This document shows, piece by piece, positions 16,763-23,109 of a stretch of 42,062 bases of DNA. The position numbers and the translations under genes were made by a program. The notes beneath the pieces are model-generated. The model saw only the letters and a list, made by a program, of their open reading frames with translations. It did no database searches and was not told the origin of the DNA. This DNA is from Campylobacterota bacterium (lineage in GTDB: Bacteria; Campylobacterota; Campylobacteria; Campylobacterales; Hydrogenimonadaceae): contig JAADEJ010000084.1 of assembly GCA_013153475.1 (NCBI GenBank), positions 1 to 42,062 on the forward strand, read 5' to 3'. How positions within the stretch are numbered: the stretch's first letter is position 1; the number at the start of each line of letters is the position of its first letter.

Positions 16763-16791
16763 GAAAAACAACCTCCCCGCGGAAGGGGAGG
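16763..16791 (-). terminator. Rho-independent terminator after nirS
   Basis: On the minus strand CCTCCCC-TTCCGC-GGGGAGG forms a seven-pair GC stem followed by TTGTTTTT. It begins about 17 bases past the nirS stop. It separates the nor-nir structural genes from the downstream cofactor genes, which must rely on read-through or on a promoter I cannot identify. Confidence 0.85.
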
Positions 16792-16807
16792 GGCATAAAA
16801 CGGCTGC

Positions 16808-18517
16808 TTACGCACCCGGAATATGCTGACGATGCTCAACAGAGTAGGTGAAAGTCGGCGTCGTCAGGTTGTAGATATATTTGATGAACTTACCGGTTTT
16901 GGCATCATAGATACCAATCCGTCCGGTTGTCCACTCAGAGATAAAGGTCCACTTGCCGTGGTTCGCAGGCTCTGCGTGGAGCAGGCGGGGTTGAACCGGA
17001 TTTTTGACACGTTTACCTTTTTTGGCAGTATAGGTGACAAGTTTCTCTTTGGAGATTTTGGAGTCAACCTCTTTGCCTTTGACAGTCTGATACTGCGTAG
17101 CATCCCAGGTTTGCAGAATTTTACCGGTATGCGCATCAATCAGATGACCTTTCTTCTTGCCAACCTCGATGATGCGATCGGTCTCAAGGGTCTCTTTGTT
17201 GATCAGGTAGACTTTATTGTAGTTTTCGGGTGAACCGAGAACACAGTCAGACCAGATGTAGGGGGTGTCTTTGCTGGTTCCGACAAACAGACCGCCGCCC
17301 GCGGTCGGTACGTTGGCAACCACTTTCCAGTTATTATCCCAAATGACCACGTTACCGACGTTCATGCTGTTGGTAGCATGGAGTTGGCCATATTTTTCGT
17401 TATACCAGGAGCTTCCCTGACCCGGGTGGGGCTTGGTGCCGGGACCGGTATAGACTTTGGCCGCCAGTTTTTTGGTTTTGAAGTCAACAATACCCATGAC
17501 ATCACTGCCCTGAGAGGCGATCATATAGTAGCGTCCGATTTCAACGCCTTCGTTCAGGAACGCGTCGTGCAGGATTTTACCGATGTTCGGAATGTCACCG
17601 ACAATCGGGAATCCGGGTTTGGAGTAGTCAACAATGTAAACATGACCGCCGTCTTTGAGCGCAAACGCGAAATAGGGGCCGTAAGGCGTATCGGCAATGG
17701 AAGCGACACGGCTGGAAACAATGTTGCCGTCAGGATCAATCACACCGGCAGTTTGATAAACTTTGAGCGGCTCCAGCGTCAACGCATCACACAGGACCGC
17801 ACCGCCGGGATTGTAGTTACCGGCCATAACATATTTACCGTCGGGGGAAACAGCCAGACCGCGAGACTCCTGTCCTACCTGAACGCTGGCAAGCGCAGGC
17901 TGTCCGGGAGCCGCCAGGTCAAACATGGTCAGACGGCCGGAGCGGCTGATGGAGTAGGCGTAGCGGGGCATCCGTTTGTTGGTGACGGTTACGTGAACCG
18001 CAAAGCCCGCTTTGTGGCGCGAGAGAACCTTTCCGTTTGTACCGTCGATAAAGTCAACCAAAGAGGCGTCACGCTCGGTAGCGAAAACAATATCCATTAC
18101 GCTGTCAACATCGGTCGCGTGAGGATATTTTTTGGCCAATGCTTTGCGATCGGCCAGAACCTTCCAGGTTTTTTTGACCTCATCCAGGCTCAAACGAAGC
18201 TCTACGGTGTTTTTCCAGTTCATCAGCCACTCGACCATGCCGGCGGCATCGTCTTTGCTGAAGAGATGTTTCCACTCAGGCATCGCTGTACCGGGGCGAC
18301 CGTTAAGAATGGTTTCCGCCAGCATCTGGGCATTTTTCTTCTTCAGCGCTTTGGGGCGAAGATCGGATCCGACACCACCCTGGTGAATCGGGCCGTGACA
18401 TCCCTGACACTCTTTTTCATAAACTTTGGCGAAATCCATATTCGAGGTGCCGGCATAAAGCGATCCGGTCACCATGGAGGCTGCCGCCGCCATGCTCAGA
18501 AGCTTCGCAATCTTCAT
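16808..18517 (-). CDS. nirS: Cytochrome cd1 nitrite reductase
   Basis: 569 residues. Signal peptide to about residue 22 (SLYA), then a cytochrome c domain with CQGCH at 37-41 and a probable Met79 ligand (GTAMPEW). A long d1 propeller follows, with the proximal heme d1 ligand likely His175 (FAVHVTV) and a distal-pocket His364 (PHPGQGSSW). It reduces nitrite to NO in the periplasm. The segment aligned by eye with the second distal histidine of pseudomonad NirS (THP) reads GTSKDTPYIWSD here, with Ser415 in place of His. The C-terminal part (RLLHAEPANHGKWTFISEW) also diverges. NirN is an alternative, but length and the norB neighbour favour NirS. AAGGAG precedes the ATG, and a GC hairpin lies in the leader. 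Confidence 0.88.
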   Translation of the reverse strand: MKIAKLLSMAAAASMVTGSLYAGTSNMDFAKVYEKECQGCHGPIHQGGVGSDLRPKALKKKNAQMLAETILNGRPGTAMPEWKHLFSKDDAAGMVEWLMNWKNTVELRLSLDEVKKTWKVLADRKALAKKYPHATDVDSVMDIVFATERDASLVDFIDGTNGKVLSRHKAGFAVHVTVTNKRMPRYAYSISRSGRLTMFDLAAPGQPALASVQVGQESRGLAVSPDGKYVMAGNYNPGGAVLCDALTLEPLKVYQTAGVIDPDGNIVSSRVASIADTPYGPYFAFALKDGGHVYIVDYSKPGFPIVGDIPNIGKILHDAFLNEGVEIGRYYMIASQGSDVMGIVDFKTKKLAAKVYTGPGTKPHPGQGSSWYNEKYGQLHATNSMNVGNVVIWDNNWKVVANVPTAGGGLFVGTSKDTPYIWSDCVLGSPENYNKVYLINKETLETDRIIEVGKKKGHLIDAHTGKILQTWDATQYQTVKGKEVDSKISKEKLVTYTAKKGKRVKNPVQPRLLHAEPANHGKWTFISEWTTGRIGIYDAKTGKFIKYIYNLTTPTFTYSVEHRQHIPGA

Positions 18518-18569
18518 ATTTTCTCCTTCATGGGATTGGTTGATTTTAGGTTTCCTCCCCTATTGCCGA

Positions 18570-18589
18570 GGCGCGACCAGGGCCGCGCC
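18570..18589 (-). other. GC-rich hairpin in the nirS leader
   Basis: In the minus-strand RNA GGCGCGGC-CCUG-GUCGCGCC gives an eight-pair stem including one G-U pair. It lies 12 bases after the stop of the 52-residue ORF and about 50 bases before the nirS start, with no U-tract after it. It therefore looks like an RNA processing or stability element rather than a terminator. Confidence 0.5.
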
Positions 18590-18600
18590 CGCCTTCAGCC

Positions 18601-18759
18601 CTATTCTCCACCCTCTTCCAGGCGTTTTTTCTCCTGAAAGTAGATGAAGAACATCGGTATAACGACCACTGTATGCAAGAAGATCGTCAACGTTAACGGT
18701 CCCTGGTTCAACCAGGCGAACAGGTTGCCGCATGCGACATCAGTACATGCTTCCCACAT
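18601..18759 (-). CDS. 52-residue single-span membrane protein between norB and nirS
   Basis: Too short for the ORF track. The ATG has an excellent ribosome site (AGGAGTAAACT-ATG). The product starts MWEACTDVACGNLFAWLNQG, with cysteines at 5 and 10, then a hydrophobic span LTLTIFLHTVVVIPMFFIYF (residues ~22-41), and ends in a charged tail KKRLEEGGE. That predicts one membrane helix with a short N-terminal Cys-containing segment. I do not recognise a family. Its position between norB and nirS, in the same orientation, suggests an accessory or anchoring role in nitrite or NO reduction. Confidence 0.72.
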   Translation of the reverse strand: MWEACTDVACGNLFAWLNQGPLTLTIFLHTVVVIPMFFIYFQEKKRLEEGGE

Positions 18760-18794
18760 AGTTTACTCCTTCAATTCTTATAGTAAATATAAAC

Positions 18795-18821
18795 CGTAAG
18801 AAAAATCGACATTTTCCTACG
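18795..18821 (-). other. Hairpin between norB and the 52-residue ORF
   Basis: The minus-strand RNA CGUAGGAAAA-n7-UUUUCUUACG can form a ten-pair stem with one G-U. No U-tract follows, so it is not a standard terminator. TACTAT at 18785-18780 just downstream could be a -10 for a separate orf52-nirS transcript, but no FNR-type box is placed for it. Confidence 0.35.
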
Positions 18822-18834
18822 ATTCAGAACATTT

Positions 18835-20286
18835 TCACGCAGCTGCCGCTACGCTTTCGCTCTCTTTTTGTGAAACCTCCTGACCGATGGTCAGAAGATC
18901 CCAGGCCAGGTAGACAAAGCCCACCAGCGTCACGATACCCATCACCAGCCGCCAGGCTTGTGCCTGTACGTACCAGGGGAGCTCCTGGGCAATGAAGAAA
19001 GCGTCCCAGCCGCCGCCAAGGTCCGCCCGCTCAACCAACACCTGCTCGTATCCGGCAATGGTCAGCGCTACAGCCATGCCAAGCACACCGAAGATGATCA
19101 AAAAGAGCGACATCTTGGTTTTAAAGGTCATGGTCATCTTTTTAATACCGTATGCGCCCTGGACGCCCAGATACATCATCCCAATCAGAATGGTCGCATA
19201 AGCGCCAAAGAAGGCCAGGTGGCCGTGGGCCGCCGTAAACTGTGTACCATGGGTATAGATGTTCACCTGCGGCAGAGTATGGAAGAAGCCCCAGATACCA
19301 GCACCCAGGAAGTTTCCGAACGCGTTGGAGGCGATCCACGCCATGGCCGGGCTGTTTTTGACCGCCGTACCGGCACCGCCGGCTTCCGCATGGCCCTGCT
19401 CTTTACCCCAGTCATACAGTACGTGCACGAACATCGCCACCAGCGGCACCGGCTCGAGGGCACTGAAGAGCGCACCGATCTCCCACCAGTACTCAGGCGT
19501 TCCGATCCAGAAGTAGTGGTGACCCAGACCCAGGATACCGGAACCAAAGAGCATCAGCACTTCAATCCAGAGCCACATCTCCACGATTTCACGTTTGGCG
19601 TCCAGAATTTTGATTAGAGCGTAAGCGGCCAGGGTTCCGACAAAGACTTCCCAGGTCGCCTCAACCCACAGGTGGATAACCCACCACCACCAGTACTGAT
19701 CCATGGAGATGTTGTCGGTAAAGAACATACCGCACAGATACAGACCCGCCAGCGCGAAGAGGTTGGCCACCATGACGGTCATGATACCCGTCTTCTTCTC
19801 AGACTTCAGATAGGTGAAGAATACATTATAATAGAAGACAAGCACAACCGCCACGATACCGATGTCAGCCCAGCGCGGTGCCTCCAGATATTCACGGCCT
19901 TCGTTAATGAACCAGATGGTCGATTCACTGCCCGATCCCACCTGAATGAAGATGTAGACCAGTACCACCACGGCCACCGCCGCCGTCAGAATCCAGAAAG
20001 CCAGTTTGCCCAGCGCGATACCGACCGCTTCATGTCCCGTTTCATCGGGAATCATGTAATAGACCGAACCGATCATCGCATAAAGCATCCAGACCACCAG
20101 GGCGTTGATGTGCACCATCCGCGCCACGCTGAAGTCAAAGAGTTCAAACAAAAATCCGGGATAGAGAAACTGAATGGCGGCAATCAGCCCCATCAGAAGC
20201 TGGGCACCGAAAAGCACCAGCGCGACCCGGAAATAGTTCATCGCAAGCTTTTGCGATTCATATTTCAATTGACCGTTAATGAGCAT
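18835..20286 (-). CDS. norB: Nitric oxide reductase large subunit
   Basis: 483 residues from the ATG at 20286, which has AAGGAGG five bases upstream; the ORF-track start at 20340 lies inside norC and is not used. A heme-copper oxidase-type membrane protein with about 12 spans. Expected ligands are present: ARMVHINALVVW (low-spin heme His), VIHLWVEATWEVF (FeB His and the nearby Glu), LGHHYFWIG (two FeB His), and AAHGHLAFFG (b3 and b His). It reduces 2 NO to N2O with electrons from NorC. It lacks the fused N-terminal extension of quinol NorZ, so this is the cytochrome-dependent cNOR type. It overlaps norC by 11 bases. Confidence 0.95.
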   Translation of the reverse strand: MLINGQLKYESQKLAMNYFRVALVLFGAQLLMGLIAAIQFLYPGFLFELFDFSVARMVHINALVVWMLYAMIGSVYYMIPDETGHEAVGIALGKLAFWILTAAVAVVVLVYIFIQVGSGSESTIWFINEGREYLEAPRWADIGIVAVVLVFYYNVFFTYLKSEKKTGIMTVMVANLFALAGLYLCGMFFTDNISMDQYWWWWVIHLWVEATWEVFVGTLAAYALIKILDAKREIVEMWLWIEVLMLFGSGILGLGHHYFWIGTPEYWWEIGALFSALEPVPLVAMFVHVLYDWGKEQGHAEAGGAGTAVKNSPAMAWIASNAFGNFLGAGIWGFFHTLPQVNIYTHGTQFTAAHGHLAFFGAYATILIGMMYLGVQGAYGIKKMTMTFKTKMSLFLIIFGVLGMAVALTIAGYEQVLVERADLGGGWDAFFIAQELPWYVQAQAWRLVMGIVTLVGFVYLAWDLLTIGQEVSQKESESVAAAA

Positions 20287-20941
20287 GAGTACCTCCTTCA
20301 AGACGCTTCGCCGATTGCGAGAAGTTGCGAGGGAATCCATTGGTGTCGATGGCGCTCATATGTTTCAAAAACGCCACCAGCGCCACGGCTTCCTCTTTGG
20401 TAATACCAAGGTTGGGCATCATCCGCGCATGGGTAGGATATTGGGAAGGATGCATCAAAAATTCGGCCATCGCCTCCTCTTTGCTCGCTTTGCCCGTAAT
20501 GCCGGTCATGGTGCCGTCGTTCCATTTGGGATCCAGCCACGCTTTGGTCAGATCGGGCGCGTAGTAGGCGCCGTTACCCAGCAGGGTATGGCAGTTCATA
20601 CAGTTTTTGGCCTGAGAGGTCAGCTTGCCGAGATGCAGCAGTTTTGCCGCCTCCTCAGCGCTCCACTCTTTGCCGAAAAAGGTCTCTTTTTCGCCGATTA
20701 CCGGCACTTCGTGACCCCGTTTGTCATCGAACTGATAATCAATATGGTAGTTGATGACCGAAGCGGCGGGAATCCGCTTGGTAATGCCGTTTTTAAGATC
20801 CTCGTCACTTCCCATACTAATCTGTCCCATCGTATCAAACGTCAGCCATATCAGCAACACGGTGGCCACACCCGTGACCCATGCCGCCGAACGGCGCCAA
20901 AACGGTATGCTTGTCCATACCGACGCACTCTTCTTGCTCAT
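20276..20941 (-). CDS. norC: Nitric oxide reductase cytochrome c subunit
   Basis: 221 residues. One N-terminal membrane span (AAWVTGVATVLLIWLTF, ~19-35), then a periplasmic part with a single heme site CMNCH at 114-118 and the NGAYYAPDLTKAW motif typical of NorC; the methionine ligand is in HARMMPNLG. It passes electrons to NorB. It is about 70 residues longer than pseudomonad NorC, the extra length lying between the span and the heme site. The ATG at 20941, with GGAGG four bases upstream, is preferred to the GTG at 20944. It overlaps the upstream gene's stop by one base (TGATG). Confidence 0.94.
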   Translation of the reverse strand: MSKKSASVWTSIPFWRRSAAWVTGVATVLLIWLTFDTMGQISMGSDEDLKNGITKRIPAASVINYHIDYQFDDKRGHEVPVIGEKETFFGKEWSAEEAAKLLHLGKLTSQAKNCMNCHTLLGNGAYYAPDLTKAWLDPKWNDGTMTGITGKASKEEAMAEFLMHPSQYPTHARMMPNLGITKEEAVALVAFLKHMSAIDTNGFPRNFSQSAKRLEGGTHAH

Positions 20942-21303
20942 CACGCCTCCTTTAATGATTTGGTAGTTTGCCCATCCTCGACCGGGTCGTAGCGGTTCTC
21001 GGACTCCTCGATCAGATAAAAGTAGAGATGGGGGGCAAAGAGGTAGATCACCATGGCCACCATCAATACTTTTGTCGTGAAGGGGTTGCTCTGTACCCGC
21101 TGCGCCAGGTCATACAGGCTGTAAGCCTGCAATATCCAGAAGAAATAGCCGAAAGGCTGCCATTTTTTGGGAACAAAACCCATCTTGGAGAGGGTAATCA
21201 ACGCGGCGTAACCGACTCCGAAAACCAGAACCAGCGTCGCCATGACGAATATTCCCAAAAACTCATCCGGTGCCAGTTGGGGCATATGGATGACCGATTC
21301 CAT
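20941..21303 (-). CDS. Unknown membrane protein heading the nor operon
   Basis: 120 residues from the ATG at 21303 (AAAGGAGTGTC before it); the track's 21321 start has no ribosome site. It is hydrophobic, with two or three predicted spans: residues ~13-36 (LGIFVMATLVLVFGVGYAAL), a weaker one around 52-66 (FGYFFWILQAYSLY), and ~79-97 (VLMVAMVIYLFAPHLYFYLI). The C-terminus is charged. No metal-binding motif or family is recognised. It is the first gene behind the best FNR-type promoter in the window and its TGA touches the norC ATG, so it is likely needed for NO reductase assembly or function. Confidence 0.82.
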   Translation of the reverse strand: MESVIHMPQLAPDEFLGIFVMATLVLVFGVGYAALITLSKMGFVPKKWQPFGYFFWILQAYSLYDLAQRVQSNPFTTKVLMVAMVIYLFAPHLYFYLIEESENRYDPVEDGQTTKSLKEA

Positions 21304-21367
21304 GACACTCCTTTCTTTCAAGCACGGCCTTATCTTGAATATTTATTAATGGATAAGGCACGGGATA

Positions 21368-21409
21368 ATTATGACTGTTTTTGTCGGACTCAATGTTGAT
21401 TTATATCAA
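21368..21409 (-). promoter_or_regulatory. FNR-type promoter of the nor-nir operon
   Basis: TTGAT-TTAT-ATCAA at 21396-21409 is a perfect palindromic FNR/DNR-type box. On the minus strand CATAAT (21373-21368) lies with its first base 29.5 from the box centre, giving a start near 21361 and a box at -41.5, the class II position. The leader to the first ATG is about 58 bases. Confidence 0.72.
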
Positions 21410-21526
21410 GAAAATTATGTGTTTTTCTTAGTTTCGATTATTTATACTAAATTAAAATGAGGACAATGGAAGAGTTAAACAATATTTTTGATGAAAAAAA
21501 TTTCCTATTTTTTCGACACTTTTTTG

Positions 21527-21898
21527 TCACTTCTCATATTCGATACAGCGGGCCGCGAAAAAGGGACGCTCGTAGGCATCGGAGACGAAGTAATCGCCCT
21601 CCAGCCGCCACCCCAGCGATCGCCTGATAATAATGGACTGGGCACCCTTGCGTATAACACGGTTTTCACATATGACCGGCTTGCCCTCTTCAAAACTTTT
21701 TTTCACCCGCGCCATCCGATCGGTTGTCACCGCATAGTGCAGCGCGATGGCCAAAGCCAGAAAAAGCGCCACCGCCGGCAGCCCCTTTTTCCGCGCCCTC
21801 TCTGTCATGAAAGGTCGTGTGACCACAAAAAGTGTTACCAAAAGAATCACACCCGAAAGAATCAGGTAGGCCCCTTCTATATATAGAAACTTTTCCAT
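21527..21898 (-). CDS. Unknown two-span membrane protein
   Basis: 123 residues from the ATG at 21898 (GGGATGGAAAAG, weak ribosome site AGCGGG). The longer track ORF starts inside the promoter region and is not used. Two hydrophobic segments (residues ~7-27, GAYLILSGVILLVTLFVV, and ~41-57, LPAVALFLALAIALHYAV) are followed by a ~65-residue soluble part with two cysteines (CENRVIR and ARCIEYEK). No family is recognised. It lies between the nor and Crp/Fnr promoters and its own upstream region holds a near-perfect FNR-type box, so it may belong to the denitrification regulon. Confidence 0.78.
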   Translation of the reverse strand: MEKFLYIEGAYLILSGVILLVTLFVVTRPFMTERARKKGLPAVALFLALAIALHYAVTTDRMARVKKSFEEGKPVICENRVIRKGAQSIIIRRSLGWRLEGDYFVSDAYERPFFAARCIEYEK

Positions 21899-21936
21899 CC
21901 CGCTGCCGCTCCGTTTTCGTGAAACTCTACGGGACA

Positions 21937-21979
21937 ATAGTAGCCATTCTCGTTCGCGTGATGCCTTGATCCCGGTCAA
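21937..21979 (-). promoter_or_regulatory. Probable FNR-type promoter for the 123-residue membrane protein
   Basis: TTGAT-CCCG-GTCAA at 21966-21979 is an FNR-type box with one mismatch. On the minus strand TACTAT (21942-21937) has its first base 30.5 from the box centre, one base off the class II spacing. The same box is 67.5 bases from the divergent plus-strand start, where it fits less well. Confidence 0.5.
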
Positions 21980-22027
21980 TCACGCATAAATCGGACTATT
22001 TTTAACTTATTTTCAGTCCCACCCTCC

Positions 22028-22033
22028 TATAAT
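22028..22033 (+). promoter_or_regulatory. Probable promoter (-10 TATAAT) for the 61-residue ORF and the Crp/Fnr gene
   Basis: CCTATAATG contains a perfect TATAAT about 30 bases before the GTG at 22063. The predicted start is near 22040, leaving room for the AAGGAGATGAAAC ribosome site. No -35 hexamer is clear. Confidence 0.55.
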
Positions 22034-22062
22034 GAACGCCCTATCGGCCAAGGAGATGAAAC

Positions 22063-22248
22063 GTGGATATTGTGTTGACCCTCGTCTTTTCGATCGTGAT
22101 GCTCTTTTTCATGATCTACCCCGCCATGCGGATCACCGAGTGGATCGATGCCCGTTATCCGATCCCTGAAGCCTACTACCGACCCGTCATGCTGCTGATT
22201 GTCGTTCTGCTCTCCCTGGGAATCGGACTTTTTCTAAAATTTGCCTGA
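22063..22248 (+). CDS. 61-residue two-span membrane protein
   Basis: It starts at a GTG with AAGGAG seven bases upstream. Residues ~3-20 (IVLTLVFSIVMLFFMIYP) and ~42-60 (VMLLIVVLLSLGIGLFLKF) are membrane spans, joined by a loop with two YP turns (DARYPIPEAYYRP). No family is recognised. It lies 17 bases before the Crp/Fnr regulator in the same orientation and is probably cotranscribed with it. Confidence 0.75.
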   Translation: MDIVLTLVFSIVMLFFMIYPAMRITEWIDARYPIPEAYYRPVMLLIVVLLSLGIGLFLKFA

Positions 22249-22265
22249 TCGCAAAAGGATAGACC

Positions 22266-22907
22266 GTGACAGAGAAACTCAAATCGTTTTACCTTTTCAA
22301 AGACCTCGACGACAAAAGCCTGGCCCGGCTTGACGAAATCTCCAATGTCATTGAGTATAAAAAAGGTTCTATTCTCTTTTTCGAAGGCGATAAAGCCGCC
22401 AACCTCATTATTCTGCTTGAAGGTATTTTACAAGTCTACAAAACCGACCAGAAGGGCAATAAAGTCATTTTGCACCACTTCTTTCCGGTGGATGTCATCG
22501 CCGAAATTGTCAACTTCGAGCATATGCACTACCCCGCTTCGGCCGAATTCGAAAGCGACGGCAAGGTTTTGAGCATCAACTACGATACCTTTGAAAAAGA
22601 GTTTCTCAAAAATCCCGACATCTCCTTCGCGTTCATCAAATCTTTAAGCAAAAAGATCAAATATCTCGAAAACGTCATCGCCACCAACATGGTCATGAAC
22701 TCCACCGCCCGGGTCGCCAAGTTTTTGTGTGAAAACGGAGACAAAATATCCAAGCTCAAAAAGAGCCACATCGCCGCCAATCTCAACATGACCCCCGAAA
22801 CCCTCTCGCGTATTCTCAAAAAACTCTCCACCATGGGACTTATTGAAAAACAGAAGGATGAAATCCTGATTCTGGACAAAGAGGGACTGGAAACTTTTTA
22901 TCTTTAA
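22266..22907 (+). CDS. Crp/Fnr-family regulator without FNR cysteines
   Basis: 213 residues from a GTG start (AAAGGATAG upstream). An N-terminal cyclic-nucleotide-binding-type beta barrel (residues ~15-110), a long dimerisation helix (~120-145), and a C-terminal winged helix. The recognition helix reads NMTPETLSRILKKL: its E-x-x-S-R matches the FNR residues that read TTGAT half sites. The only cysteine is in FLCENG, so the four cysteines of an FNR [4Fe-4S] cluster are missing. It is thus more like DNR/NnrR or Campylobacter NssR, which respond to NO or nitrosative stress. Several TTGAT-N4-ATCAA boxes in this window are its likely targets. The sensing chemistry cannot be read from the sequence. 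Confidence 0.9.
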   Translation: MTEKLKSFYLFKDLDDKSLARLDEISNVIEYKKGSILFFEGDKAANLIILLEGILQVYKTDQKGNKVILHHFFPVDVIAEIVNFEHMHYPASAEFESDGKVLSINYDTFEKEFLKNPDISFAFIKSLSKKIKYLENVIATNMVMNSTARVAKFLCENGDKISKLKKSHIAANLNMTPETLSRILKKLSTMGLIEKQKDEILILDKEGLETFYL

Positions 22908-22958
22908 ATTTTTTTTGTTTACCTTCTTTAGTTTTACTTCTTATTTTTATCAATCTCT

Positions 22959-23000
22959 TTGACAAATATCAAGAATAATTCAGGGTCCCTTCTGTAGAAT
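22959..23000 (+). promoter_or_regulatory. FNR-type promoter of the nap operon
   Basis: TTGAC-AAAT-ATCAA at 22959-22972 is an FNR-type box with a single mismatch. TGTAGAAT supplies TAGAAT at 22995-23000 with a TG extension. The -10 begins exactly 29.5 bases from the box centre, so the box would be at -41.5 from a start near 23007. The leader is about 100 bases. Confidence 0.68.
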
Positions 23001-23109
23001 TGTTTGGTGTTGGAATCTAAGCGCCCAGATTCAAGAAATGTTTAAATTACATTCTTTCTGTCTGGGCGCCTGGCGGTTCCAGAAACGTGCAAAATTACAG
23101 GAGGTAAAT

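Noticed and set aside
18534-18552. TTGAT half site upstream of nirS
   Set aside because: Only one half site is present and no -10 lies at the proper distance; nirS is better explained as part of the nor transcript.
17378-18637. 419-residue plus-strand ORF opposite nirS
   Set aside because: Shadow of nirS; the heme c and d1 motifs are on the minus strand.
21480-21526. AT-rich hairpin after the 123-residue membrane gene
   Set aside because: GAAAAAA/TTTTTTC pairing is weak and made only of A-T pairs apart from its closing base; too little to call a terminator.
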